From NCBI GenBank assembly GCA_003554565.1, contig PWGR01000201.1, forward strand, positions 1 through 20,176: a stretch of DNA of 20,176 nucleotides, in the 5' to 3' direction. Below, piece by piece: positions 14,442-20,176 of this stretch (its first letter is position 1; each line of letters starts with the position of its first letter). The notes below the pieces were generated by a model. That model did no database searches. It saw only the letters and a list, made by a program, of their open reading frames with translations, and had not been told where the DNA came from. The translations under genes were made by a program, and so were the position numbers. Origin of the DNA: Clostridia bacterium. Lineage in GTDB: Bacteria; Bacillota; Sulfobacillia; SLMV01.

Positions 14442-15530
14442 CTAACGGCCATCATTATCCCCGACCGGGATATAGTGGCGCGTGCGTCGGCTTCCTCTTT
14501 TCTGCACGACTCCCATCTCCACCAGCTTCTTGAGATCGCTGGTGGCCGTAGCGCGACTGACATCAAATCGTTCCGCATACTCCCGGCTCGTCCAGATCTT
14601 GCCCATGCGGGCTTCCGCCGCGGCCGTGGACCGTCTCCCGTAAGCATCGAGTATGGGAATACCCCGCGTCTGTTCCAGTGGCTGATCTGCCTGCTTTGGG
14701 TGGGCATCATGTGCCCTGTGGTAGTGATAGGCCTTGTAGGCGGCTGCCAGCCAACGGTACGCGTAGTCCTCGGCAATGCTTCGGGTTTCAGCAAACATCC
14801 ATGTTACCCGGTGAAACTGAATCTGCAGCGCTGCCACCAAATTAAGCAGCCAGCCGCTTCTTACGCTTTCATGCTCCATCAGGTCTGACAGTCGTCCCTG
14901 CACGATCACTGCTGAATAAGGCAGTACGGCAAGTTCCTGCAGGGTGAAGGTCAGCCGACCGGACACAGATGCAGTGGCCAGGTCATCTATTTTCTTTCTC
15001 TCTATGGCTGCGATGAGGTCGCTGTCATGAAAGAGGCCGTAGTCACCGGCGGGAAGCTCGCGTTCCACCAGCCTTACGTGGTGATCGGCAAAACGCCAGG
15101 CATATCGCTCGTTAGTGTCCACGGCAACTGTCAGTCGGCTTCGCAGCGCGCGCGCCTGTGGCACGCGGATGCCGGGCCTTGCCCCCTTCATGCTGGAAGC
15201 AGAGCGCCAGAATATCAACGTTCTTCCTTTCTTGTTCTTTGTCCACACGAAAATGGAGCGCCTTCGCTGGCGACGATTGAGGATCAAATCAATTGCCTTG
15301 CCCCGGCGCCGGCAGACGTTTACCTCGCACTGCTCCACCACCTTTGGATGGTGAGGCCACTCGTCCACCGGGTGGCAGTAAAGATCGTTGTCGGCGGGCC
15401 AGGGTGCCCTGGTTGCGAGCATGATGGGTTGTGAGCCTTCCAGTGGAAGTGATAGAAGGTATGGGAGGCTGCTGTTTTCTCTGGGGTTTTCCGCGATCAC
15501 AAAGGACTTGTTATCGGTTGTCTTGTTCAC
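14442..15530 (-). CDS. ERCC4-domain nuclease with C-terminal winged helix-turn-helix
   Basis: The protein has 362 aa from GTG 15530. Residues ~130-270 form an ERCC4 (XPF-type) nuclease domain. The start of that domain is VAVDTNER (Asp138, Glu141), followed by LPAGDYGL (Asp163) and AAIERKKIDD (Glu177-Arg-Lys), i.e. the GD-x(n)-ERK-x2-DD catalytic motif. The N-terminal ~115 residues (ENPRENSSLPYLLSLPLEG, YCHPVDEWP, CRRRGKAIDLIL) recall a family of actinobacterial ERCC4 proteins from memory. Those usually end in an Lsr2-like tail; here residues ~308-356 instead form a winged helix (TSREYAERFDVSRATATSDL then KLVEMGVVQKRG). Structure-specific DNA cleavage is the expected activity; the biological role is unknown. 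The start is supported by AGGAGG (complement of 15540-15545) 9 nt upstream. It stands alone on the minus strand. Confidence 0.85.
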   Translation of the reverse strand: MNKTTDNKSFVIAENPRENSSLPYLLSLPLEGSQPIMLATRAPWPADNDLYCHPVDEWPHHPKVVEQCEVNVCRRRGKAIDLILNRRQRRRSIFVWTKNKKGRTLIFWRSASSMKGARPGIRVPQARALRSRLTVAVDTNERYAWRFADHHVRLVERELPAGDYGLFHDSDLIAAIERKKIDDLATASVSGRLTFTLQELAVLPYSAVIVQGRLSDLMEHESVRSGWLLNLVAALQIQFHRVTWMFAETRSIAEDYAYRWLAAAYKAYHYHRAHDAHPKQADQPLEQTRGIPILDAYGRRSTAAAEARMGKIWTSREYAERFDVSRATATSDLKKLVEMGVVQKRGSRRTRHYIPVGDNDGR

Positions 15531-15632
15531 TTGCCTGAACCTCCTGCCTGATTCAAATTGAGGCACACTGGTGCTGTGTGTGTTCGCCCGGGAATACTTC
15601 TCTGCTCAGGATACACATCCCTCCTTAGGTGG

Positions 15633-15642
15633 CTCATATGAG
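15633..15642. other. 10-bp palindrome in the gap between the divergent ERCC4 and pyr units
   Basis: CTCATATGAG at 15633-15642 is a perfect palindrome, about 100 nt upstream of the ERCC4 start and 74 nt upstream of the pyr -35 box. It could be an operator, or chance. The rest of 15546-15715 shows nothing firm. Confidence 0.25.
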
Positions 15643-15715
15643 AACTTTCGTGGAGCCGGCTGGTTTTTCAGTGTTTTCGTCTCCCCGCGGCTCCTGACCT
15701 CTTTGCATCAGATGT

Positions 15716-15744
15716 TTGACACTCTCAGCGCGCTCTGCTATAGT
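15716..15744 (+). promoter_or_regulatory. Sigma-A promoter of the pyr operon
   Basis: A perfect -35 box TTGACA (15716-15721), a 17-nt spacer and TATAGT (15739-15744) with a TG extension at 15736-15737. Transcription should start near 15751, leaving about 13 nt before the PyrR-binding hairpin. This is the clearest promoter in the window. Confidence 0.88.
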
Positions 15745-15763
15745 TAGCGCGAAATACGGAGGC

Positions 15764-15794
15764 CCTTTAAATCGGTCCGGCGAGACCGATAAGG
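15764..15794 (+). promoter_or_regulatory. PyrR-binding RNA hairpin that covers a Shine-Dalgarno
   Basis: The upper stem ATCGGT (15771-15776)/ACCGAT (15785-15790) holds the loop CCGGCGAG. The sequence GGTCCGGCGAGACC fits the PyrR-binding loop consensus (UCC-N-G-N-GAG with a purine-rich 5' bulge). Below it, CCTT (15764-15767) pairs with AAGG (15791-15794) across the TAA bulge typical of these sites. AAGG is the start of the AAGGAGGGG Shine-Dalgarno of the next ORF. Binding of PyrR-UMP should therefore block translation, as reported for Mycobacterium smegmatis, rather than control a terminator; no terminator hairpin with a T-run is seen downstream. Confidence 0.82.
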
Positions 15795-15803
15795 AGGGGA
15801 AAA

Positions 15804-15962
15804 ATGCGTCACATAACCAGCTCTGTACGCTCACCGAAGCTTCTTCCCCTTATGTGTCAATCTCTTGCTCGATCAGATCATTCCATTCATCCGAAAATGT
15901 CGGCATCTCAATTGTGCCCGGGGGAGTCAGTACGTCCGGACCGATCCTCGGTATGTGTGTGA
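15804..15962 (+). CDS. 52-codon leader ORF of the pyr operon
   Basis: ATG 15804 follows AAGGAGGGG (15791-15799) at a good distance, so ribosomes should load here when the PyrR hairpin is open. The 52-aa product starts MRHITSSVRSPKLLP and ends RSSVCV. It has no recognisable domain and looks like a translated leader. The stop at 15960-15962 is followed by AGGAAAGGAG (15971-15980), the ribosome site of pyrR. It may serve to couple translation, or to protect the nascent RNA from Rho, when pyrimidines are scarce. Expression is inferred. Confidence 0.5.
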   Translation: MRHITSSVRSPKLLPLMCQSLARSDHSIHPKMSASQLCPGESVRPDRSSVCV

Positions 15963-15988
15963 CCGGTCTCAGGAAAGGAGATGTGCCT

Positions 15989-16561
15989 ATGAGTTCAGAG
16001 GGACAGCTGAAAGTGAAGGCACAGATTATGGACGGGGCGGCCATCAGGCGATCACTCGTCCGGATCTCGCACGAGATTGTGGAGAAAAACAAGGGAGTGC
16101 AGGATATAGTTCTTGTCGGGATCCGGAGACGGGGTGTTCCTCTGTCGGAGCGGCTCGGGGCATATATCGAGGAGTTCGAGGACGTGGTTGTTCCGAACGG
16201 ATCGCTGGACATCACCCTGTACAGAGACGATCTCACCCTCCGGCATGATCGCCCCATGGTACACCGGACTGAGGTCCCGTTTGATATCACAGGCAAGACG
16301 GTGATTCTCGTCGATGACGTTCTTTATACGGGCCGCACAGTCAGGGCTGCAATGGATGCACTGGTCGACTTTGGACGGCCGGGAACGATCCAGCTGGCGG
16401 TTCTGGTTGATCGCGGTCATCGTGAACTACCCATCCGTCCGGATTACGTAGGCAAGAATGTGCCTACCTCCCGGCACGAGGTTATCGAGGTGAGAGTTGA
16501 TGAGATCGACGGGATTGAAGACGTCGTGATTATGGAGAGACAAGAGGAGGGAGCTGAATAA
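15989..16561 (+). CDS. pyrR: PyrR, pyrimidine operon RNA-binding regulator / uracil phosphoribosyltransferase
   Basis: PyrR binds UMP and the leader hairpin of pyr mRNA to repress the operon; many members also make UMP from uracil and PRPP. The 190-aa sequence is standard length. It contains IVLVGIRRRGVPLSERL near the N-terminus and the PRPP-binding loop VILVDDVLYTGRTVRAAMDA, with the basic RNA-facing RPDYVGKNVPTS segment at the end. ATG 15989 is chosen from the start of homology and the AGGAAAGGAG 8 nt upstream; the frame is open upstream but without similarity. A target site lies in its own leader, so it is autoregulated. It is 1 nt from pyrB. Confidence 0.96.
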   Translation: MSSEGQLKVKAQIMDGAAIRRSLVRISHEIVEKNKGVQDIVLVGIRRRGVPLSERLGAYIEEFEDVVVPNGSLDITLYRDDLTLRHDRPMVHRTEVPFDITGKTVILVDDVLYTGRTVRAAMDALVDFGRPGTIQLAVLVDRGHRELPIRPDYVGKNVPTSRHEVIEVRVDEIDGIEDVVIMERQEEGAE

Positions 16562-16562
16562 A

Positions 16563-17489
16563 TTGCCTGAGCTGGCCCGAAAGGATGTTCTGGGTCTGGA
16601 GACCATGAGCCGGCAGGAGATAGAACTTGTCCTGCACACTGCTGATTCCATGCGCGAGGTGCTGGACCGTCCCATAACCAAGGTGCCCGCCCTGCGGGGG
16701 CGCACCGTACTGATGATGTTTTACGAGCCCAGTACGCGCACGCTCGCATCTTTCAATCTGGCCTGCAAGAACATGAGTGCGGACACAGTCAGTGTCTCCA
16801 AAAGCTCGAGCAGCCTGGTCAAGGGAGAATCTCTGCGCGATACTATTCAGAATCTAGAGTCAATGGGAGCCGACGCCGTGGTGATGCGTCACCCCTCCGC
16901 GGGAGCGCCTCATTACATAGCACGCAATATCGAGGGCTCTGTGCTCAACGCCGGTGACGGTGCGCACGAACACCCAACGCAGGGGTTGCTCGACCTGTTC
17001 ACCATCGAGCAGCACAAGGGATCTCTTGAGGGGCTGAAAGTGGCCATTGTCGGCGATATACTGCACAGCCGGGTTGCCCGTTCCAACATCTGGGGTCTGA
17101 GCACTATGGGTGCTGACGTCACCATATGCGGGCCGTCAACGCTGATTCCACCGTACGTGACGGAAATTGGCTGCACCGTGACTCACGATGTGCGGGAGGC
17201 AGTTACCGATGCCGATGTGATCTACGTGCTGCGGATCCAGCTGGAGCGTCAGGAGGGCAGTATGTTCCCGGGGGCGCGAGAGTACCGGCGTCTTTTCACG
17301 ATTGACGCGGAGCGGATTTCTCTGGCCAGCCCGGACGCGCTCCTGATGCACCCTGGACCGATGAACAGGGGCGTTGAAATTACCACTGATGTGGCAGACG
17401 GCGCTCAATCCGTCATTTTGGAGCAGGTGCCGAACGGTGTGGCCGTGCGTATGGCACTTTTGTATCTCTTGCTCGGAGGGGGAGAGTGA
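16563..17489 (+). CDS. pyrB: Aspartate carbamoyltransferase catalytic subunit
   Basis: This enzyme joins carbamoyl phosphate and aspartate to carbamoyl-aspartate, the committed step of pyrimidine synthesis. It has 308 aa, full length. The carbamoyl-phosphate loop FYEPSTRTLASF (Ser57-Thr-Arg-Thr60), the SSSLVKGES loop, HPTQGLLDL and MHPGPMNRG are all intact. The start is TTG 16563, preceded by AGGAGGGAG inside the end of pyrR. No pyrI regulatory subunit is seen, as is usual in pyrR-type operons. Confidence 0.96.
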   Translation: MPELARKDVLGLETMSRQEIELVLHTADSMREVLDRPITKVPALRGRTVLMMFYEPSTRTLASFNLACKNMSADTVSVSKSSSSLVKGESLRDTIQNLESMGADAVVMRHPSAGAPHYIARNIEGSVLNAGDGAHEHPTQGLLDLFTIEQHKGSLEGLKVAIVGDILHSRVARSNIWGLSTMGADVTICGPSTLIPPYVTEIGCTVTHDVREAVTDADVIYVLRIQLERQEGSMFPGAREYRRLFTIDAERISLASPDALLMHPGPMNRGVEITTDVADGAQSVILEQVPNGVAVRMALLYLLLGGGE

Positions 17490-17490
17490 A

Positions 17491-18789
17491 ATGCAGCGGA
17501 TACTGATAAAAAATGGTCAGGTCGTCGACCCGGCTAATGAGCGGGATGGGATTTACGACGTACTGCTCGAACAGGGTCAAGTTGCCGCAATCAGTGAAAA
17601 TATATCAGTGGACGGTGCCGAGATCATCGATGCCGAGGGATGCATTGTCGCGCCTGGATTCGTGGATCTGCACTGCCACCTTCGCGAGCCGGGGCAGGAG
17701 TACAAGGAAGATGTGGCCTCGGGGACGCGGGCGGCGATACGGGGTGGATTCACCTCCCTGGTAGCCATGCCCAACACCGAACCAGCGATAGACAGCGAGG
17801 CGGCAGTTCGGTCGATGGCAGAGATCATCTCGGAAAAGGCCGCTGCAAGGGTTTATCCCGCTGGGGCAATTACCCGTGGTCAAAAAGGACGAGACCTGAC
17901 TGAAATGGGAGGCATGATGCAGGCAGGAGCCGTTGCCTTTACCGACGATGGACTGCCGGTGACCTCTAGCCGCGTCATGCAGCTGGCTCTACAGTATAGC
18001 GATATGCTTGGTGTACCCATCTCAGTGCATGAGGAGGACCCGGATCTCGCCGGGGACGGTGTGGTGAACCGGGGACGGATTTCCACCCTTCTGGGCCTGC
18101 CGGCCATTCCCACCGCGGCAGAGAGCGCCATGGTGGCCCGGGATCTGGAGTTGTGCCGCGAGTTCGGCGGACACCTGCACATTGCGCATGTAAGCACCCG
18201 GAATTCAATTGATCTTATACGAAAAGCCAAAGATGAAGGTCTCAAGGTTACATGTGAGGTCACTCCTCATCACTTGACGCTGACCGAGGATCTGGTGCGG
18301 GAATCCAATTATGACACCAATACTAAGGTCAATCCTCCCCTGCGTACATCCACCGACGTAGAGGCGCTGGTAAATGCCCTGAGTGAAGGCATCGTCGATG
18401 TCATTGCCACCGATCATGCGCCGCACAGCTTTGACGACAAGGACAAGGAATACATATTCGCCGACTTCGGGATATCTGGTCTGGAAACAGCCTTTTCGCT
18501 GCTGCATGATCAGCTGGTACTCAAAGGTGACATTACCATGAATCGACTTATCGCTGCGTTGACTGTGGTTCCCGCCACTATTTTCGATCTTCCGGGCGGC
18601 ACTCTCAGTCAGGGTGAGCCCGCTGATCTGGTCATACTGAGGCCGCAGGATGAATGGGCGGTCAACCCAGATGACTTCGTCTCCGGCGGCAAGAATACAC
18701 CGCTGGCAGGATGGAGTCTTACCGGGCGGGTTGATACCGTGCTCGTTGCGGGTCGAATCATGATGCGGGATGGTGAGCTGCAGTGCTGA
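17491..18789 (+). CDS. pyrC: Dihydroorotase (class I)
   Basis: This zinc amidohydrolase cyclises carbamoyl-aspartate to dihydroorotate. It has 432 aa from ATG 17491, one nt after the pyrB stop; GGAGGGGGAG in the end of pyrB is its ribosome site. Metal-binding and catalytic motifs are intact: VDLHCHLREPG (His61, His63), AFTDDGLPV, VHEEDP, IAHVSTRNS, EVTPHHLTL and the catalytic Asp in ATDHAPH. The frame is open further upstream inside pyrB, but homology begins at MQRILIKNGQ. It overlaps pyrK by 7 bp. Confidence 0.97.
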   Translation: MQRILIKNGQVVDPANERDGIYDVLLEQGQVAAISENISVDGAEIIDAEGCIVAPGFVDLHCHLREPGQEYKEDVASGTRAAIRGGFTSLVAMPNTEPAIDSEAAVRSMAEIISEKAAARVYPAGAITRGQKGRDLTEMGGMMQAGAVAFTDDGLPVTSSRVMQLALQYSDMLGVPISVHEEDPDLAGDGVVNRGRISTLLGLPAIPTAAESAMVARDLELCREFGGHLHIAHVSTRNSIDLIRKAKDEGLKVTCEVTPHHLTLTEDLVRESNYDTNTKVNPPLRTSTDVEALVNALSEGIVDVIATDHAPHSFDDKDKEYIFADFGISGLETAFSLLHDQLVLKGDITMNRLIAALTVVPATIFDLPGGTLSQGEPADLVILRPQDEWAVNPDDFVSGGKNTPLAGWSLTGRVDTVLVAGRIMMRDGELQC

Positions 18790-19616
18790 GACGGGCTCCG
18801 ACCCGAGATTCGCACTTTGTGGCGACGGTGGTAGATAATATCCCGGATAACGCCGCTGCTGACCTGATTCTGTCACCTGATGTTGAGGTGGCACCGGAGG
18901 CGGGCCAGTTCGTGCACGTAACCCCTGCAGCTCTGGACACCGGCTCCGACCCGCTGCTGCGCCGTCCCTTCAGCATCAGCGACTGGGATGAAAAGAGCGG
19001 CCAGTTCAGACTGCTGGTCAGTCCCGTCGGGAGGGTGTCCCAGTTTTTGCGCGAGGTGCGCCCGGGTGAGCTGATTGACGTCCTGGGTCCGTTGGGTACA
19101 CCCTTTCCGCTCGATGTGCCGGGCGGCGCGACGGCGATCCTGATTGCGGGTGGGATCGGGATTGCCCCCCTTATCTTTCTGGCGCGCAGGCTCACGCAGA
19201 GAGGTGTACAGACCGAGGCGTTTATTGGGGCAGCGACGCGTGATGAACTGTTCGGCCGGCCGGCCCTCGCCGGGATGGATATCTCACCACATCTCTGTAC
19301 TGAAGACGGCTCAACTGGTGAGCGTGGCCTGGTAACCGGACCAGTCGAGCGATATGTGCAGAAACTTCATGAATCTGATGAGGCAGTGATCTTTGCCTGC
19401 GGTCCTGAACCCATGTTGTCGGCGGTTAACCGCCTGGCGTCTCGCTACGGGATCCGGGCTTACGGTTCTTTCGAGGCGCACATGGCCTGCGGTGTGGGCG
19501 CCTGCATGGGGTGTTCCGTAAAGCGGACCGGTCCCGCCCCCGGGGAGCAGAGTTACGCCAGAGTGTGCCGGGATGGTCCTGTGTTTGACCTGAAGGAGGT
19601 GGTCAGCCTTGACTGA
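18783..19616 (+). CDS. pyrK: Dihydroorotate dehydrogenase B, electron-transfer subunit
   Basis: PyrK carries FAD and [2Fe-2S] and passes electrons from PyrD to NAD+. The 277-aa sequence shows the FAD motif RRPFSIS (60-66), the nucleotide-binding ILIAGGIGIAPL (119-130), and the [2Fe-2S] ligands Cys236, Cys241, Cys244 and Cys262 (CGVGACMGC then VC). The start is GTG 18783, overlapping the pyrC stop, and pyrD overlaps its end by 8 bp. Its presence shows a type 1B, NAD-linked enzyme, as expected of an anaerobe. carA and carB, often found between pyrC and pyrK, are absent here. Confidence 0.96.
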   Translation: MLRRAPTRDSHFVATVVDNIPDNAAADLILSPDVEVAPEAGQFVHVTPAALDTGSDPLLRRPFSISDWDEKSGQFRLLVSPVGRVSQFLREVRPGELIDVLGPLGTPFPLDVPGGATAILIAGGIGIAPLIFLARRLTQRGVQTEAFIGAATRDELFGRPALAGMDISPHLCTEDGSTGERGLVTGPVERYVQKLHESDEAVIFACGPEPMLSAVNRLASRYGIRAYGSFEAHMACGVGACMGCSVKRTGPAPGEQSYARVCRDGPVFDLKEVVSLD

Positions 19617-20176
19617 TCTGAGCACACGTCTGGGCCCGCTGCATCTCAAAAACCCCCTCGTTGCTGTGTCAGGGACGTTCGGGTATGGCTTCGATTACGG
19701 GGACCTGGTGCCTCCTGATACCTTCGGTGCCGTGGTGGTCAAGGGTACAGCGCCAGAGCCGTGGTCCGGCAACCCACCACCGAGGATAAGGGAGACGCCT
19801 TCCGGGATGCTCAATGCCATAGGTCTGGAAAATCCCGGTGTGGACGAGGTGATCAGCGAGCACCTCCCGGTACTCGCCGGAAGCGATACAGCCGTTATAG
19901 TCAATGTTGTGGGCAGGACTGTAAAGGATTATGTCACCGTTGCTGGGAAGTTGGGGGATGTGAGCGGGGTGGATGCACTGGAGATTAATATCAGCTGCCC
20001 TAACGTAAAGACGGGAGGTCTGGCTTTCGGCACCTCGGGCGATGCGGTGGAATCACTGGTAAAGTCAGTGCGCCGGTCCTGCAGCCTTCCTCTAGTCGTG
20101 AAGCTTACTCCGAATGTAACCGACATCGGCGAAATCGCGCGCGCCGCGGAGCGGGGGGGAGCAGATGCTCTGAGCC
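19609..20176 (+). CDS. pyrD: Dihydroorotate dehydrogenase B catalytic subunit (3' end outside window)
   Basis: The frame from TTG 19609 is open to the last base and gives 189 aa of a type 1B PyrD, the FMN enzyme that oxidises dihydroorotate to orotate. Seen in order: VAVSGTFGYGFDYGD, VVVKGTAPEP, NPPPRIRETPSGMLNAIGLE, INISCPNVKTGG (its Cys is the catalytic base of class 1 enzymes) and VVKLTPNVTDI. AAGGAGGT at 19593-19600 is an excellent ribosome site 8 nt upstream. Full-length proteins have about 300 aa, so roughly 110 residues lie outside. It pairs with PyrK. Confidence 0.96.
   Translation, partial: MTDLSTRLGPLHLKNPLVAVSGTFGYGFDYGDLVPPDTFGAVVVKGTAPEPWSGNPPPRIRETPSGMLNAIGLENPGVDEVISEHLPVLAGSDTAVIVNVVGRTVKDYVTVAGKLGDVSGVDALEINISCPNVKTGGLAFGTSGDAVESLVKSVRRSCSLPLVVKLTPNVTDIGEIARAAERGGADALS

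Noticed and set aside
15546..15627. A possible small minus-strand ORF ahead of the ERCC4 gene, with an AAGGAGG at 15619-15625
   Set aside because: The GTG is only 3 nt from the Shine-Dalgarno, the other frame ends after 19 codons, and neither product has coding character.

Overview
The window comes from a GC-rich (about 60% by eye) anaerobic bacterium of Gram-positive lineage with at least the methyl branch of the Wood-Ljungdahl (reductive acetyl-CoA) pathway. The order TraR/DksA protein, lspA, rluD and later pyrR-pyrB-pyrC-pyrK-pyrD is the classic Gram-positive arrangement. An ERCC4 nuclease of a type I associate with actinobacteria, and a PyrR-binding hairpin next to a Shine-Dalgarno (mycobacteria-like), lean towards a deep anaerobic Actinomycetota lineage. 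A Firmicutes host is not excluded.

Region 1 (1-3400, + strand) is housekeeping: the 3' part of a TldD/PmbA-family gene, a YteA-like TraR/DksA zinc-finger protein, signal peptidase II (lspA) and an RluD-type pseudouridine synthase that overlaps lspA by one base. Region 2 (3500-10770, + strand) is the most interesting part. A tandem receiver-domain protein with no output domain is followed by a tightly packed operon: an 886-aa formate-dehydrogenase/NuoG-like subunit, a NuoE-like subunit, a NuoF-like subunit, metV and metF. The large subunit keeps all its Fe-S ligands and the molybdopterin-domain fold motifs, but the catalytic Cys/Sec, His and Arg and the electron-transfer Lys of formate dehydrogenases are replaced by Tyr347, Asn348, Gln541 and Arg258. 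I infer an NADH-oxidising Fe-S complex that feeds electrons to MetFV, the methylene-tetrahydrofolate reductase, through a redox-only, NuoG-like 'dead' molybdopterin subunit. This is the best candidate for an undescribed system here.

Region 3 (10768-12667, - strand) converges on metF. It encodes a soluble GAF/HisKA_3 histidine kinase and a NarL/LuxR response regulator whose receiver strongly resembles the second receiver of the tandem protein at the other end of the metabolic operon. The two-component genes therefore bracket the operon and may control it. Region 4 (12.7-15.6 kb) is less conserved accessory DNA: two uncharacterised envelope proteins, an orphan C-terminal fragment of an isocitrate lyase/PEP mutase superfamily enzyme, and an ERCC4 nuclease with a C-terminal winged helix.

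Region 5 (15.7 kb to the end, + strand) is the pyrimidine operon. It starts with a near-consensus sigma-A promoter and a PyrR-binding loop whose lower stem covers the Shine-Dalgarno of a 52-codon leader ORF. Then come pyrR, pyrB, pyrC, pyrK and the start of pyrD, which runs off the window. No carA/carB lies between pyrC and pyrK. No tRNA, rRNA, CRISPR array or insertion sequence was seen.
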